Assembly (NCBI GenBank): GCA_977017575.1
Contig: CDRNVI010000043.1
Coordinates: 248,001-312,000 of the forward strand
Length of the DNA stretch: 64,000 nt
Source of the DNA: Paramoeba atlantica
Taxonomy: Eukaryota; Discosea
Direction: 5' to 3'
Of the stretch, positions 9,245 to 17,434 are shown piece by piece (position 1 is the first letter of the stretch; the number at the start of each line of letters is the position of its first letter). A model generated the notes under the pieces. The model was not told the DNA's origin and ran no database searches. It saw nothing but the letters and a program-made list of their open reading frames with translations. Both the position numbers and the translations under genes were made by a program.

Positions 9245-10957
9245 TTATGTTTGTGAGACGGTATCAAGTCTTATTGTATTGATACCGTCTTCTAAATGTT
9301 GAAATACGCTCAGCATGACTCGAGTGTCAGTGGAGCAATACTCCAGCAAGTGTTTTCTAGTATGGCTCACCCATTTGGAAGATTGTTGACCGCTCATCCA
9401 TATTTTATATGCTAAGCTTGCTTGCATACCATCGCGAATACCACCCGGAAGATTCTTGTAAGAGTGCTCAGGAACTAAAATAGGTTGTATTCTTTTAAGG
9501 GAAGTTGAGCCCAGAAAACCTGGATGTCGATAATGCTGTTTAAAAGCTTTTTCCAAGTCCCAGAGTCTTTCGCGTATCGAAAGAAGAAAAGAACGTAGCC
9601 CTGCTGGTATGGTGTGAGTGGCGTTGCTCATTAATGTCAGGATAGATGCCTCAAAGGCTGCGTGATGACATATTATACTGCCTTCAGAGTGCAAAATAGT
9701 TTGTAGCGCCTGAGCAATATTGACACGAGGGTCAGAGGTGGGTTCCGTTTCTGAGCCAAGATGTAGATATTCATAGTGCTTGATTGGCGATCCCGATTCT
9801 GTTTGATAGTGTATAGATACTTGAAATGGAATGTGTTCGTACGGACGACAATTCCATGGCACAACAGGAATACTAATTGTTTCGAAATCTAAAAAATAGC
9901 GTGGATATGCGACCTTCTCAATGAGCTCCCGAATTCCTGACCAATCAACTACTGGCACCCCTTGACGCACAAGCTCTATGTGACTTTTTTGAAAAGGGGA
10001 TAATTTCACCACCTCAGTGGTTCGCGTGTCCGCAACAGAAATTATGTTAGCTTCGCGAAGTTCGTGCAATTGGGCTGCTTTTATGCGAGGGATATGATAA
10101 ATGCTATCCACTTTTTCGTAGTTTTCAGGGAAACACCTCTTCATGTAGATACATGGCGAAGGCTTTTTGCATCTCTGTCCAAGAAGGGAACTTGGATCAT
10201 CGGGAGCATTGCTGAAAAATATCTTTCGAGCCTTTTCTATCTGCTCTTGACCAGAATTCAATAAATCGCGTACATGATCAGTAATGTTCCATGGAACCAA
10301 TAAGGTGTCTAAATTTAATTCCTTTACTGGCCCTTCGAAGTTTTTGTTTATTCCAAAAACTAGTTGACTTCTAATCGGACAGTATTTACTGACGACGATG
10401 TGCGCAAAAGCAAATTTCAGAAGCGCATCTTTGTCTTCCGGCGGTTTAGTACCATAGGATAAGTGATAAACGTCGAAGCAATCATCCTGAGCATCATAAT
10501 GCAGCCCATCAATATATGCTTGGATGTTGTCTTGCTTAACCGTAACTTGTAGCCAAAGGCGGTTTTTTGGAGAAGTGACACTCGGCTGTATGCTTTGTGC
10601 ATCTAAGCTCGAAAAAAGCAATTCAAGTTCGGCATTTATTCCTTTAATAGGAAAAGACGTTCTCTTCGCTTTACCTGCGTGTCTATGAGCATATCTATGA
10701 CGATTCTTAGAGCATGTTTGCCTGAAAATGCTAAATAATTCATCTTCGCACCATGTGCGTACAAACTCTTGGGGAAGATCAACGACGTCTGAGTTCTGAG
10801 TAAGGTTAGTTTCATCTTTGTAGGGATCATGCAAATCAAACCATAAACGACGAGGACAACGCAATGCCTGATGAAAGAATCGTGAAGATAGAATCTCAGA
10901 TACATCTAGGGCGAGACGCGTGTGCCAGACCATGCGAAGCATACACGTTTTTAACAT
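9245..10957 (-). CDS. Bacterial-type DUF2779 nuclease: Cas4-like Fe-S domain plus DnaQ-like exonuclease fold
   Basis: 570 residues from ATG 10957. The first half resembles the Cas4/RecB-like part of bacterial DUF2779 proteins: ALRCPRRLWFDLHDP (Cys34) and, far downstream, a C-x5-C-x5-C cluster (Cys263, 269, 275) followed by IPRI. This is the split four-cysteine pattern that holds a 4Fe-4S cluster in Cas4, AddB and Dna2. The second half is DUF2779 proper: YFLDFETISIPVVPW with PYEHIPFQVSIH, then HHAAFEASIL, and LLEYCSTDTRVM. These fit motifs I (D357, E359), II and III (Y540, D544) of a DEDD 3'-5' exonuclease. About 20 extra N-terminal residues rich in Arg/Leu without acids could be an organelle presequence. 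The family is otherwise bacterial as far as I know, so transfer is likely. Its role in the host is unknown; DNA processing is an inference. Confidence 0.75.
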   Translation of the reverse strand: MLKTCMLRMVWHTRLALDVSEILSSRFFHQALRCPRRLWFDLHDPYKDETNLTQNSDVVDLPQEFVRTWCEDELFSIFRQTCSKNRHRYAHRHAGKAKRTSFPIKGINAELELLFSSLDAQSIQPSVTSPKNRLWLQVTVKQDNIQAYIDGLHYDAQDDCFDVYHLSYGTKPPEDKDALLKFAFAHIVVSKYCPIRSQLVFGINKNFEGPVKELNLDTLLVPWNITDHVRDLLNSGQEQIEKARKIFFSNAPDDPSSLLGQRCKKPSPCIYMKRCFPENYEKVDSIYHIPRIKAAQLHELREANIISVADTRTTEVVKLSPFQKSHIELVRQGVPVVDWSGIRELIEKVAYPRYFLDFETISIPVVPWNCRPYEHIPFQVSIHYQTESGSPIKHYEYLHLGSETEPTSDPRVNIAQALQTILHSEGSIICHHAAFEASILTLMSNATHTIPAGLRSFLLSIRERLWDLEKAFKQHYRHPGFLGSTSLKRIQPILVPEHSYKNLPGGIRDGMQASLAYKIWMSGQQSSKWVSHTRKHLLEYCSTDTRVMLSVFQHLEDGINTIRLDTVSQT

Positions 10958-11115
10958 AATGCATACACAAACATAATAATAATATAAATTATTTCTTGCC
11001 TTTCAGTCACTAAAGTACTGCTCTCTCGCTAAGTAAAAAAATAAAAGAATATTTATCGAAGACCACCTTAAAGTATTTAGAGTACCTTTTGAAGCGCTCA
11101 TTGTAGGGATGAACT

Positions 11116-12696
11116 TTAAAACACACTAGCGTTTGCAACTAACAATCTGAATTGTTGATGCATTTCCTCACGCGAGGCATTCCACGAGATTTCTAGTACA
11201 CCTTTTGATGTGTGCCGCAATAAGGCCTTTTCACTTTGTACTAGTATCAAGATTTGAGTAGAATCTGAGCATTGTTTCCATGAATTGGTAAGCTCGGAGT
11301 GAATTTTCTCCATTGATTCAAGAAAATGCTTAAAACATGACAAGTAGGCTGCTGATTGATCTTGTCTAAGACTATTCCCAATTTCAACACTAAGTCTCGG
11401 AAAGTCTTTGCGCAACATACATAATAATGATTTGATGGAGCTCCAGTGTAACGCACGTTCAACAACAATGCCACCTAGATCTCGAATAGCCCGTAGAACC
11501 TGTTCAACACTCACAGAAGGATCCATAATTAGACAGCCATTATCTGAAACTTCAACATTCCTCTTGACCGCAACATCACGCGCTACGCGCAACTCACGTG
11601 ATACACGCAAAGTGACATGCAAAGAAAAAGCAGGATTTCTTAGAGTATCGTATCGCACCTGAGTGGCTCGAATTTTAGGCGCGGCGTTCAACATACTATC
11701 CGTAAAGGAGTATAGAACATCATTCTGTTCTGTTATAGATGGAATCAGGAACACTTCCCGAATCTGAAGTAAGCGTCTAATTTTGCTTGCCATGTGTTGA
11801 AGATGATCGAGCACTGGAGCATCTTCATGTCGATGCATGCGTGCTAGGTCTTGACATTCACGCCATTGACTTGCGGATAACGAAAAAAGAAAGCGATCTG
11901 CTGTTTTGATAGCTTCCATAGCAATGATGATACATCCATCAGGGGCAATAGAATGTACGCGTTCTAAAATTTTAACTGTAGGGAAAGAAAAAACAAGAGT
12001 TACACCGGTTCGAATTGATTGTCCTCTCCAGTTATCATAAAGCTCCGAAATGTAAGACACTGCGTCGTGCAGAGCAGCTAGCTCTGTTGGTTGCATAAAG
12101 TAATGCCGAAAGGGAGTTAATCCACGACGGGCGTAAAATTCCTCATCAACGAGAGGTGAAGGTCGTATGGACTCGAGTTCCGGCTTTGACAAAGACATCG
12201 TCCTACCGGTGGGGGCTTCAACTATTATAAAGATTCCGTATCGGCGTAATTTTTCAACCGACTGATTAAGTAGAGGGCATATACTGTGGCCGGTTTCGGC
12301 ATCAGAAGGAAAAATGCATAGTTTTTCCCATGGAAAAATAAAGTCATCTGTGACTCCCAACTTCCGAAACACGTTCCGAAGTCGAGCTTTCAAGAATGCA
12401 GGTGATTCCCCAAAGCGCAATTCCTCGAAAATTCGAGTCGCTTTTAATTCGTTAGTTTGGATATCTTTCGGGGAGGCTTCCGGAAACCAAAAGGTCAAGA
12501 GCACCTTGCGGCGTTGTTGATATGATTCACTGAACAGGGATGGATTTTTGCTTTGAAAAGACATCAAAAACCTGTCTAGAGCCATCATAGATTGAGTATT
12601 GACATATCGTTTCTCATCAAGAGCAACCGTTGCCACATTCCGAAGCTCAAGTACATTCTTCACGTGTTTTATAGTCGCCTCCCAGGAGCGTTTCAT
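11116..12696 (-). CDS. Conserved-looking protein of unknown function, 526 aa
   Basis: Not recognised. A full-length frame from ATG 12696 encodes a mixed-charge protein with no clear signal peptide or membrane span. Notable stretches are VEKLRRYGIFIIVEAPTGRTMSL, VTLVFSFPTVKILERVHSIAPDGCIIIAMEAIK (alternating strands and helices, a possible alpha/beta domain) and a C-terminal helical region from about residue 420. It lacks nucleotide-binding or metal motifs I would trust. Codon texture and orientation match the neighbours, so I regard it as a real gene, 158 bp upstream of the DUF2779 gene in the direction of transcription. Confidence 0.55.
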   Translation of the reverse strand: MKRSWEATIKHVKNVLELRNVATVALDEKRYVNTQSMMALDRFLMSFQSKNPSLFSESYQQRRKVLLTFWFPEASPKDIQTNELKATRIFEELRFGESPAFLKARLRNVFRKLGVTDDFIFPWEKLCIFPSDAETGHSICPLLNQSVEKLRRYGIFIIVEAPTGRTMSLSKPELESIRPSPLVDEEFYARRGLTPFRHYFMQPTELAALHDAVSYISELYDNWRGQSIRTGVTLVFSFPTVKILERVHSIAPDGCIIIAMEAIKTADRFLFSLSASQWRECQDLARMHRHEDAPVLDHLQHMASKIRRLLQIREVFLIPSITEQNDVLYSFTDSMLNAAPKIRATQVRYDTLRNPAFSLHVTLRVSRELRVARDVAVKRNVEVSDNGCLIMDPSVSVEQVLRAIRDLGGIVVERALHWSSIKSLLCMLRKDFPRLSVEIGNSLRQDQSAAYLSCFKHFLESMEKIHSELTNSWKQCSDSTQILILVQSEKALLRHTSKGVLEISWNASREEMHQQFRLLVANASVF

Positions 12697-13804
12697 AAGG
12701 CCTTTAACCTAGAATCCCCTGATATTCCTAAATCGTTGACTCAAGGATATGTCATGTTCGTAGGATATGCCATGTCGGGTGGTTCATCTTACAGTAATAG
12801 CTTAAAAAGGGGCATAATGCGCATACTTTTGTAAATGTAAAACAGTATCCATGTGAATTCCTGTACAAAAGTGACATCTTGTAATCGTGTTGACCATGAA
12901 CAGGATTAACATTAGGCCTTCCTATGGTATTTAGCAAAAGGATGAAATGGTCAGAATTTCAATGATGTGTATTGGTTAAGTGTAGGAACTTCGTGAAAAG
13001 CGCCTTAGAATTTTGTTATACACATTTAAAATGTGACATTTTTGTTTTCTCCTCACTTCTTTATAAAGAAATCCTTACGTTTTACAGAATACCCATGTTG
13101 TATCGAATAATTTGCATACTGTACCCTCATTTATTATTGAGAGCTCACCCCCCGTAATAGGGGACTAAATAGGGGGACTAATGCCAGGCAAAGGTAGCAA
13201 GCAGCGTCTTTTCACCCTCTGACGATGTTCCCGAGTTAAAATGACAGGACTGCAAGATGGTTAAACGTGTTTGCCATTAGCAATTAAAATACTGACGAAG
13301 AAAATCATCATAAAGCCATTCCCATTATGAATGACGGAAGTATTTACATGACCCTTGAATATTGGTTTTACCTCAATTCCTTTCTTTCTCTATCAAGGAT
13401 TCTTAGCTAGAGTCCTCGATCGATTAAAAACAGTGCCCCTTTGTGGCCTATCAGAGTTCCTCGCATATTTCCAGTAGCACTTGAACTATCAGCTTGCCCA
13501 TTGGATTGTCGTGAAGAGCACATACATGTATTTGTTGTATAAAAGTCAAAAGTAAACTAGAACAATAAATAAGAATAATTGTGCAACTTCCAATGAATAA
13601 TGTGTGTTCAGTTTGACCAACACGCCGTATCTTAAGCAAATTTCCAGAACATTTTATCATAATACTTCGCTACATGCATTCAGCATACTAGATTTAAAGC
13701 ATACACTTCATTTACCATCCGATTTTTATCATGGACACTAATAGTTCTTGCTTACACATGAGCTTCTTAATCTTACGTGCTTTCTCATTCCCCAAAATTC
13801 TTCT
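12697..13804. other. Intergenic, 1.1 kb
   Basis: AT-rich, with only short stop-broken frames. Around 13148-13183 lies a C-run followed by two agggggacta-like repeats, reminiscent of the C-rich ends of the mobile elements here and possibly a decayed remnant. I see no tRNA or other RNA gene. Confidence 0.55.
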
Positions 13805-14197
13805 TTAATAGAAGAACCCCAAGATTTTTCCTCCGGTGTGGCGCTTTTTCGCTTCTTCATGATCCATGATTCCCAGAGATGTCGTAAGGACGAGATATCC
13901 AAATTGACGTGAAGGCAACAAGGAACCAACCCAGTGCTCGTACGCACCATGGGTGATATCATACCGAGGAGAAATTACACCGACTTTATTTAAACGTCCG
14001 TTGAGATTAACCACTACTTTACCCCGACGGTGATCATCGATAATCTCAAAGTCTCCGATATAACCATGTTTTTGCATCACCTCAAGAAAACGCACAATCA
14101 CTTTAGACGAAGGACGAATAAGCACTTGTCGTTTACCGCGGCGTTCCGCACTGCTAAGGTTTGATAGCGCGTTCCCCAAAGAAGACATTAACGTCAT
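13805..14197 (-). CDS. 40S ribosomal protein uS8 (RPS15A/RPS22)
   Basis: 130 residues, exactly the family length. The cytosolic small-subunit protein uS8 binds the central domain of 18S rRNA. Nearly every block is standard: [84 protein letters not shown] and the terminal [11 protein letters not shown]. The N terminus begins [14 protein letters not shown]. There is no intron, although ribosomal protein genes are often the last to lose theirs in reduced genomes. Confidence 0.97.
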   Translation of the reverse strand: MTLMSSLGNALSNLSSAERRGKRQVLIRPSSKVIVRFLEVMQKHGYIGDFEIIDDHRRGKVVVNLNGRLNKVGVISPRYDITHGAYEHWVGSLLPSRQFGYLVLTTSLGIMDHEEAKKRHTGGKILGFFY

Positions 14198-14449
14198 TTT
14201 CTTGATGGTTGTAAATATATTCCGAAAGTATGAACTCTGATTTGTTCGTAAATAATTTAATTCTCCAGTGTATCAAATTATAATCTGATGGTAGTCGTAA
14301 CAATGATAACATCATTGAACACGCACTGTCAATGGGTGATTTAGATTAAAATTAGTAAATGTTTGGTCACATATGATTGCTCTAAAGTTATTTGTATGTA
14401 CACAATGTAGTACACAGATTCTTATCATGAAGACACATATTCTTAGGTA

Positions 14450-14476
14450 CTGTGACCCCCCCCTTTAATATGGACA
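14450..14476. repeat. Left terminal inverted repeat of the pogo-like element
   Basis: 27 bp starting CTGTGAC, then eight C and TTTAATATGGACA. It is the exact reverse complement of 17363-17389 and is preceded by TA. Confidence 0.97.
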
Positions 14477-15007
14477 CTTTTTCGGCTTTTGTCCATAATA
14501 AAGGGGGGGGCGATGAAAGGGGTGTGAAAAAAAATTCGGCGCCGCTTCGCGGCACCTTTTTTACTTATAATACGACAAAAAATCAAATTTGTAAAATCCA
14601 TGTCCAGGAGAGAGGGCGAGGAGAGCAGAGGAAGAGGGCGGGGGAGGAGGGCGTCAATGAGGGGTGAAGGGGCACTTCTTCATAAGGGTGAAGGGTACAT
14701 GGAGGATATACATTATTGATGTACACTATAATTAGGAATAAAAAATTAACAACAAGCAAAAAATCATGCATGCTCACATTCAGCTCTATATTCCGTGTAG
14801 CTATAAAGGTTCCATTCAGTTAAATTGTAGATGTTCTAACGTAAAAGTCGAGCCCAAACTTCCTACTCATACAAAGTTTCACACAAATGAACTAAAGGTG
14901 GAAAGAAAGAACTTACGTTCACGACGGGAAAAAACAAGACCAACGTTAAGAGCTCACGTAAAAAAACCCACGTAAACTTATCACAACAAAATTAAATAAC
15001 AGCCCTT

Positions 15008-16681
15008 TTACAATTCAAAAGTATCATCATACGCTACTGACTGATCCCACCCCTCTGTGTCCATGTCCCCGCGGTCATTGTCTGGATGAAGCATTAGTTG
15101 CCCTAAACAATCTTGAGTGTCAATTATTTCCTCATCGTGAAGCTCTTCAGTGAGGGCAGGACGATGAGACAGAGCACCGGGAACGCATGGTCGCCATGTT
15201 TTTGAGATATTTTTGCGTGTGAGCTTGTTCTCCACGGGAACTAAAAAAAGCAAGTTACACAGATTGTTTACCAAATGGAGCCCGCATTCATTCGTCATTG
15301 GTTGCTGTTGCGGCACTGCGGCGTATTTAATCTTCATCTCCGCAGAGAAACCTATCAGCAGACGCATGTGAATCATGATGCTGTTCAGAAAATCAGATCG
15401 AGCAGAGGGACAATATGTTTCGTAACTGGCGAAAACAGTTAGCCCAAACCTCTGGAAATTGACAAGGATAAAATGCCCATTAAAAATTAAAGCCGCGGCT
15501 ATTCGACGAACCGATGTAATATGCTGTTTTGGCTCGCGGCCCAGGCCTAACATCAACTGCGTCTGTCCGGTATTTAGGAACATGAGATGCCTGTCTGCAT
15601 TAGGCAATTCCCGATATACCTCCATTACGTTTTGGCAGAGCTGATCCACCGCGTGCGTGGTAAGACAGCTTTTGGGACGTCGAAATTTTTTCCACGTATC
15701 AACCAGGGTGGGAGGAGTCTCCTCTGTTTCCGGCACAACAATCGGCTCATTTCGTGAAGACTCTATTTGTGGTGAAATTTCCTCACGGACTTTTATCTCA
15801 GCTTTCGCTTTTCTGGTTGGTTCACTTTCGGGATCCTTCTCGCTCCATGGATACTCTGTAGCTGGTTGCTTGATGTACCTGCGGGCGGCGTTAAGAATAG
15901 TGTTGTGATGCTTTACCCATACTCTCGAATGGGCCTCTTTTATCCACTCCAGCACCAAATAACGAGTTACCTTACACGAAGAGTTCTGTATTCGCCATGC
16001 ACTGAGCAATTCATTGTACGCCCTCTTAAATAGGCGATTGAATACTCGGTCGTGAATTTGGATCGCTTTCGTGCACCCGCCAGGAATTGTGTGCGGGTCA
16101 CAGTTGACGGGAATATCATCAGTGCGATGCCCCGTGAAGTCGTCAGTAACGATGGCCGTTGAAGATTGTTCCAGGGTAAGTGGCAAGTATCGGTGCATCA
16201 TGCGGGGATATATATCATCTCGCACCCATCCAGAAGAGCTCACATCAATAAATATCCCTTTCAATTTATTCGCGTAACTCGTCATTTCCGAATAAATTGT
16301 TGAGCTTTCTCTGCGCTTCGCTCCGTGCTCAAAAATTACAGTCGGGTGGAGCGGGTAAACTTCGCCGGCCCCTAAATCATAGACGCCCGCAAGAAATGCG
16401 GTTACTGTTTCCTTTGGGTTTGTATCCACTACCTTAGGTTGCGGGCACCCTACCGGAGCAAGTGTGTACCCTTGCACCTCTCCATTGACAAACATGGCGG
16501 TTTCATCCCCGAAAAGCGCGAAACGGTAGCAACGGACTGTGTTTTGAACGTAGAGCTTTTCAGCCCAATGAGAAATTCTGAGGTTCACATCAGCGGGGGC
16601 TAAGCACTGTATTCTGCCCCACCGCCGCCACACCCAAACCATAGTACCGTCTGAACTTCGCATAAGTGTCTTCCAAAGCAC
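15008..16681 (-). CDS. Transposase, DDE_1 catalytic domain fused to a Ulp1-like (C48) cysteine protease domain
   Basis: The frame opens with GTG; its first ATG is at 16660. It continues the protein begun by the overlapping upstream ORF. Catalytic acids of the DDE_1 family are visible as FALFGDETAMFV, STAIVTDDFTGH and GGCTKAIQIHDRVFNRLFK (the usual LQPLD position). The next ~130 residues are basic and variable. From about residue 360 the chain matches a SUMO-protease fold: GHFILVNF (His), VPQQQ (oxyanion Gln) and NECGLHLVNNL (nucleophile Cys). The expected Asp after the His is replaced in VFASYET, so activity is uncertain. Ulp1 domains occur in some other transposons (for example KDZ and certain MULEs); I do not know them as normal parts of pogo elements. 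Confidence 0.85.
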   Translation of the reverse strand: MLWKTLMRSSDGTMVWVWRRWGRIQCLAPADVNLRISHWAEKLYVQNTVRCYRFALFGDETAMFVNGEVQGYTLAPVGCPQPKVVDTNPKETVTAFLAGVYDLGAGEVYPLHPTVIFEHGAKRRESSTIYSEMTSYANKLKGIFIDVSSSGWVRDDIYPRMMHRYLPLTLEQSSTAIVTDDFTGHRTDDIPVNCDPHTIPGGCTKAIQIHDRVFNRLFKRAYNELLSAWRIQNSSCKVTRYLVLEWIKEAHSRVWVKHHNTILNAARRYIKQPATEYPWSEKDPESEPTRKAKAEIKVREEISPQIESSRNEPIVVPETEETPPTLVDTWKKFRRPKSCLTTHAVDQLCQNVMEVYRELPNADRHLMFLNTGQTQLMLGLGREPKQHITSVRRIAAALIFNGHFILVNFQRFGLTVFASYETYCPSARSDFLNSIMIHMRLLIGFSAEMKIKYAAVPQQQPMTNECGLHLVNNLCNLLFLVPVENKLTRKNISKTWRPCVPGALSHRPALTEELHDEEIIDTQDCLGQLMLHPDNDRGDMDTEGWDQSVAYDDTFEL

Positions 16682-17174
16682 TAATTGAAGTCAATCCCGT
16701 ATTTTGTCGTATCATGTCGATGACGATATTTCTGGTGAGGGGACACCATAACGAGGAGGCTTGAACGCAGGAGCGGTGTACCCGTTCCATTGCCTCAGAC
16801 TTATTGTAGCAAACTGCTTCGGGATCATTGTAGTCGCCTCCTCGAACGTTAAAAGCACGATTCCTGTGGTTGCTCCCCATGGAACGATCAATGAGTTTTT
16901 GAAAGTAGCTCATACCGTGGCTACGGATTTCATATACTCCGCTTCGCGAAATTCCGTATTTTTCTCGGATTCTTTTTACCGAGAGAGTCGATCGGCAGAT
17001 TTCGCGCTTCTCGTATATATTAAGCTCAGTTCGTCCCCTTTTCTCCTTTACGTGGATATCTAAAGAAGCGTGGACATTGCGCTCATTTGTAATCAACATT
17101 GTTGGATTACCTACCTGTGGCTTTGGGGGTGTTGCCTTAATCCAAGAGGTTAAGGGTCCTTCCACGGAATTCAT
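16590..17174 (-). CDS. Transposase N-terminal DNA-binding region (CENPB/psq-type HTH)
   Basis: 194 codons from ATG 17174. It contains a psq/CENPB_N-like helix-turn-helix (ELNIYEKREICRS, VKRIREKYGISRSGVYEIRS) and a second HTH-like segment (LTRNIVIDMIRQNTGL, FRRYYGLG), the two-HTH arrangement used by pogo and Tigger transposases to bind terminal repeats. The ORF overlaps the catalytic ORF by 92 bp in another frame. The natural product would presumably be one protein of roughly 720 residues, so this copy either carries a single shift or uses programmed frameshifting. Confidence 0.8.
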   Translation of the reverse strand: MNSVEGPLTSWIKATPPKPQVGNPTMLITNERNVHASLDIHVKEKRGRTELNIYEKREICRSTLSVKRIREKYGISRSGVYEIRSHGMSYFQKLIDRSMGSNHRNRAFNVRGGDYNDPEAVCYNKSEAMERVHRSCVQASSLWCPLTRNIVIDMIRQNTGLTSISALEDTYAKFRRYYGLGVAAVGQNTVLSPR

Positions 17175-17362
17175 TAGGTTGAAAAATGACTGAAATATAT
17201 GAACATGACGAACTATGTGAAAGCTGATAAAATTACCTAGCTACAGATACCCTAAAAAACAGAAAAAAAGAGACAAAAAAAAGGGTACGTCAAAAAAAAA
17301 AATTGGCGCCGCTGCGCGGCGCACGGTCGGATTTGTCCACAATAAAGGGGGGGGATACCCCC

Positions 17363-17389
17363 TGTCCATATTAAAGGGGGGGGTCACAG
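17363..17389. repeat. Right terminal inverted repeat of the pogo-like element
   Basis: 27 bp ending in GTCACAG, followed by TA. Exact complement of the left repeat. Confidence 0.97.
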
Positions 17390-17434
17390 TATATTTTTAG
17401 GCCCGCTCGGCATGCAGTTCTAATTTGAAATCTA

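Larger units (their letters stand above)
14450..17389 (-). mobile_element. Pogo-like (Tc1/mariner superfamily) DNA transposon, 2.94 kb
   Basis: Bounded by perfect 27-bp terminal inverted repeats and flanked on both sides by TA (14448-14449 and 17390-17391), the target duplication of the IS630-Tc1-mariner superfamily. Each end holds a second inner copy of the terminal motif (14490-14510 and 17334-17354), both in the same orientation, and a GCCGC hairpin (14541-14553 and 17308-17320). Inside are two overlapping minus-strand ORFs that together make a CENPB-like DNA-binding domain, a DDE_1 transposase and a C-terminal Ulp1-like protease domain. Identical ends and an intact TA indicate a fairly young insertion. 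The frame disagreement between the ORFs suggests either a copy with one frameshift or expression by frameshifting. Confidence 0.92.

Noticed and set aside
13148-13183. C/G-rich patch resembling element ends
   Set aside because: Too short, with no matching partner or target duplication nearby.
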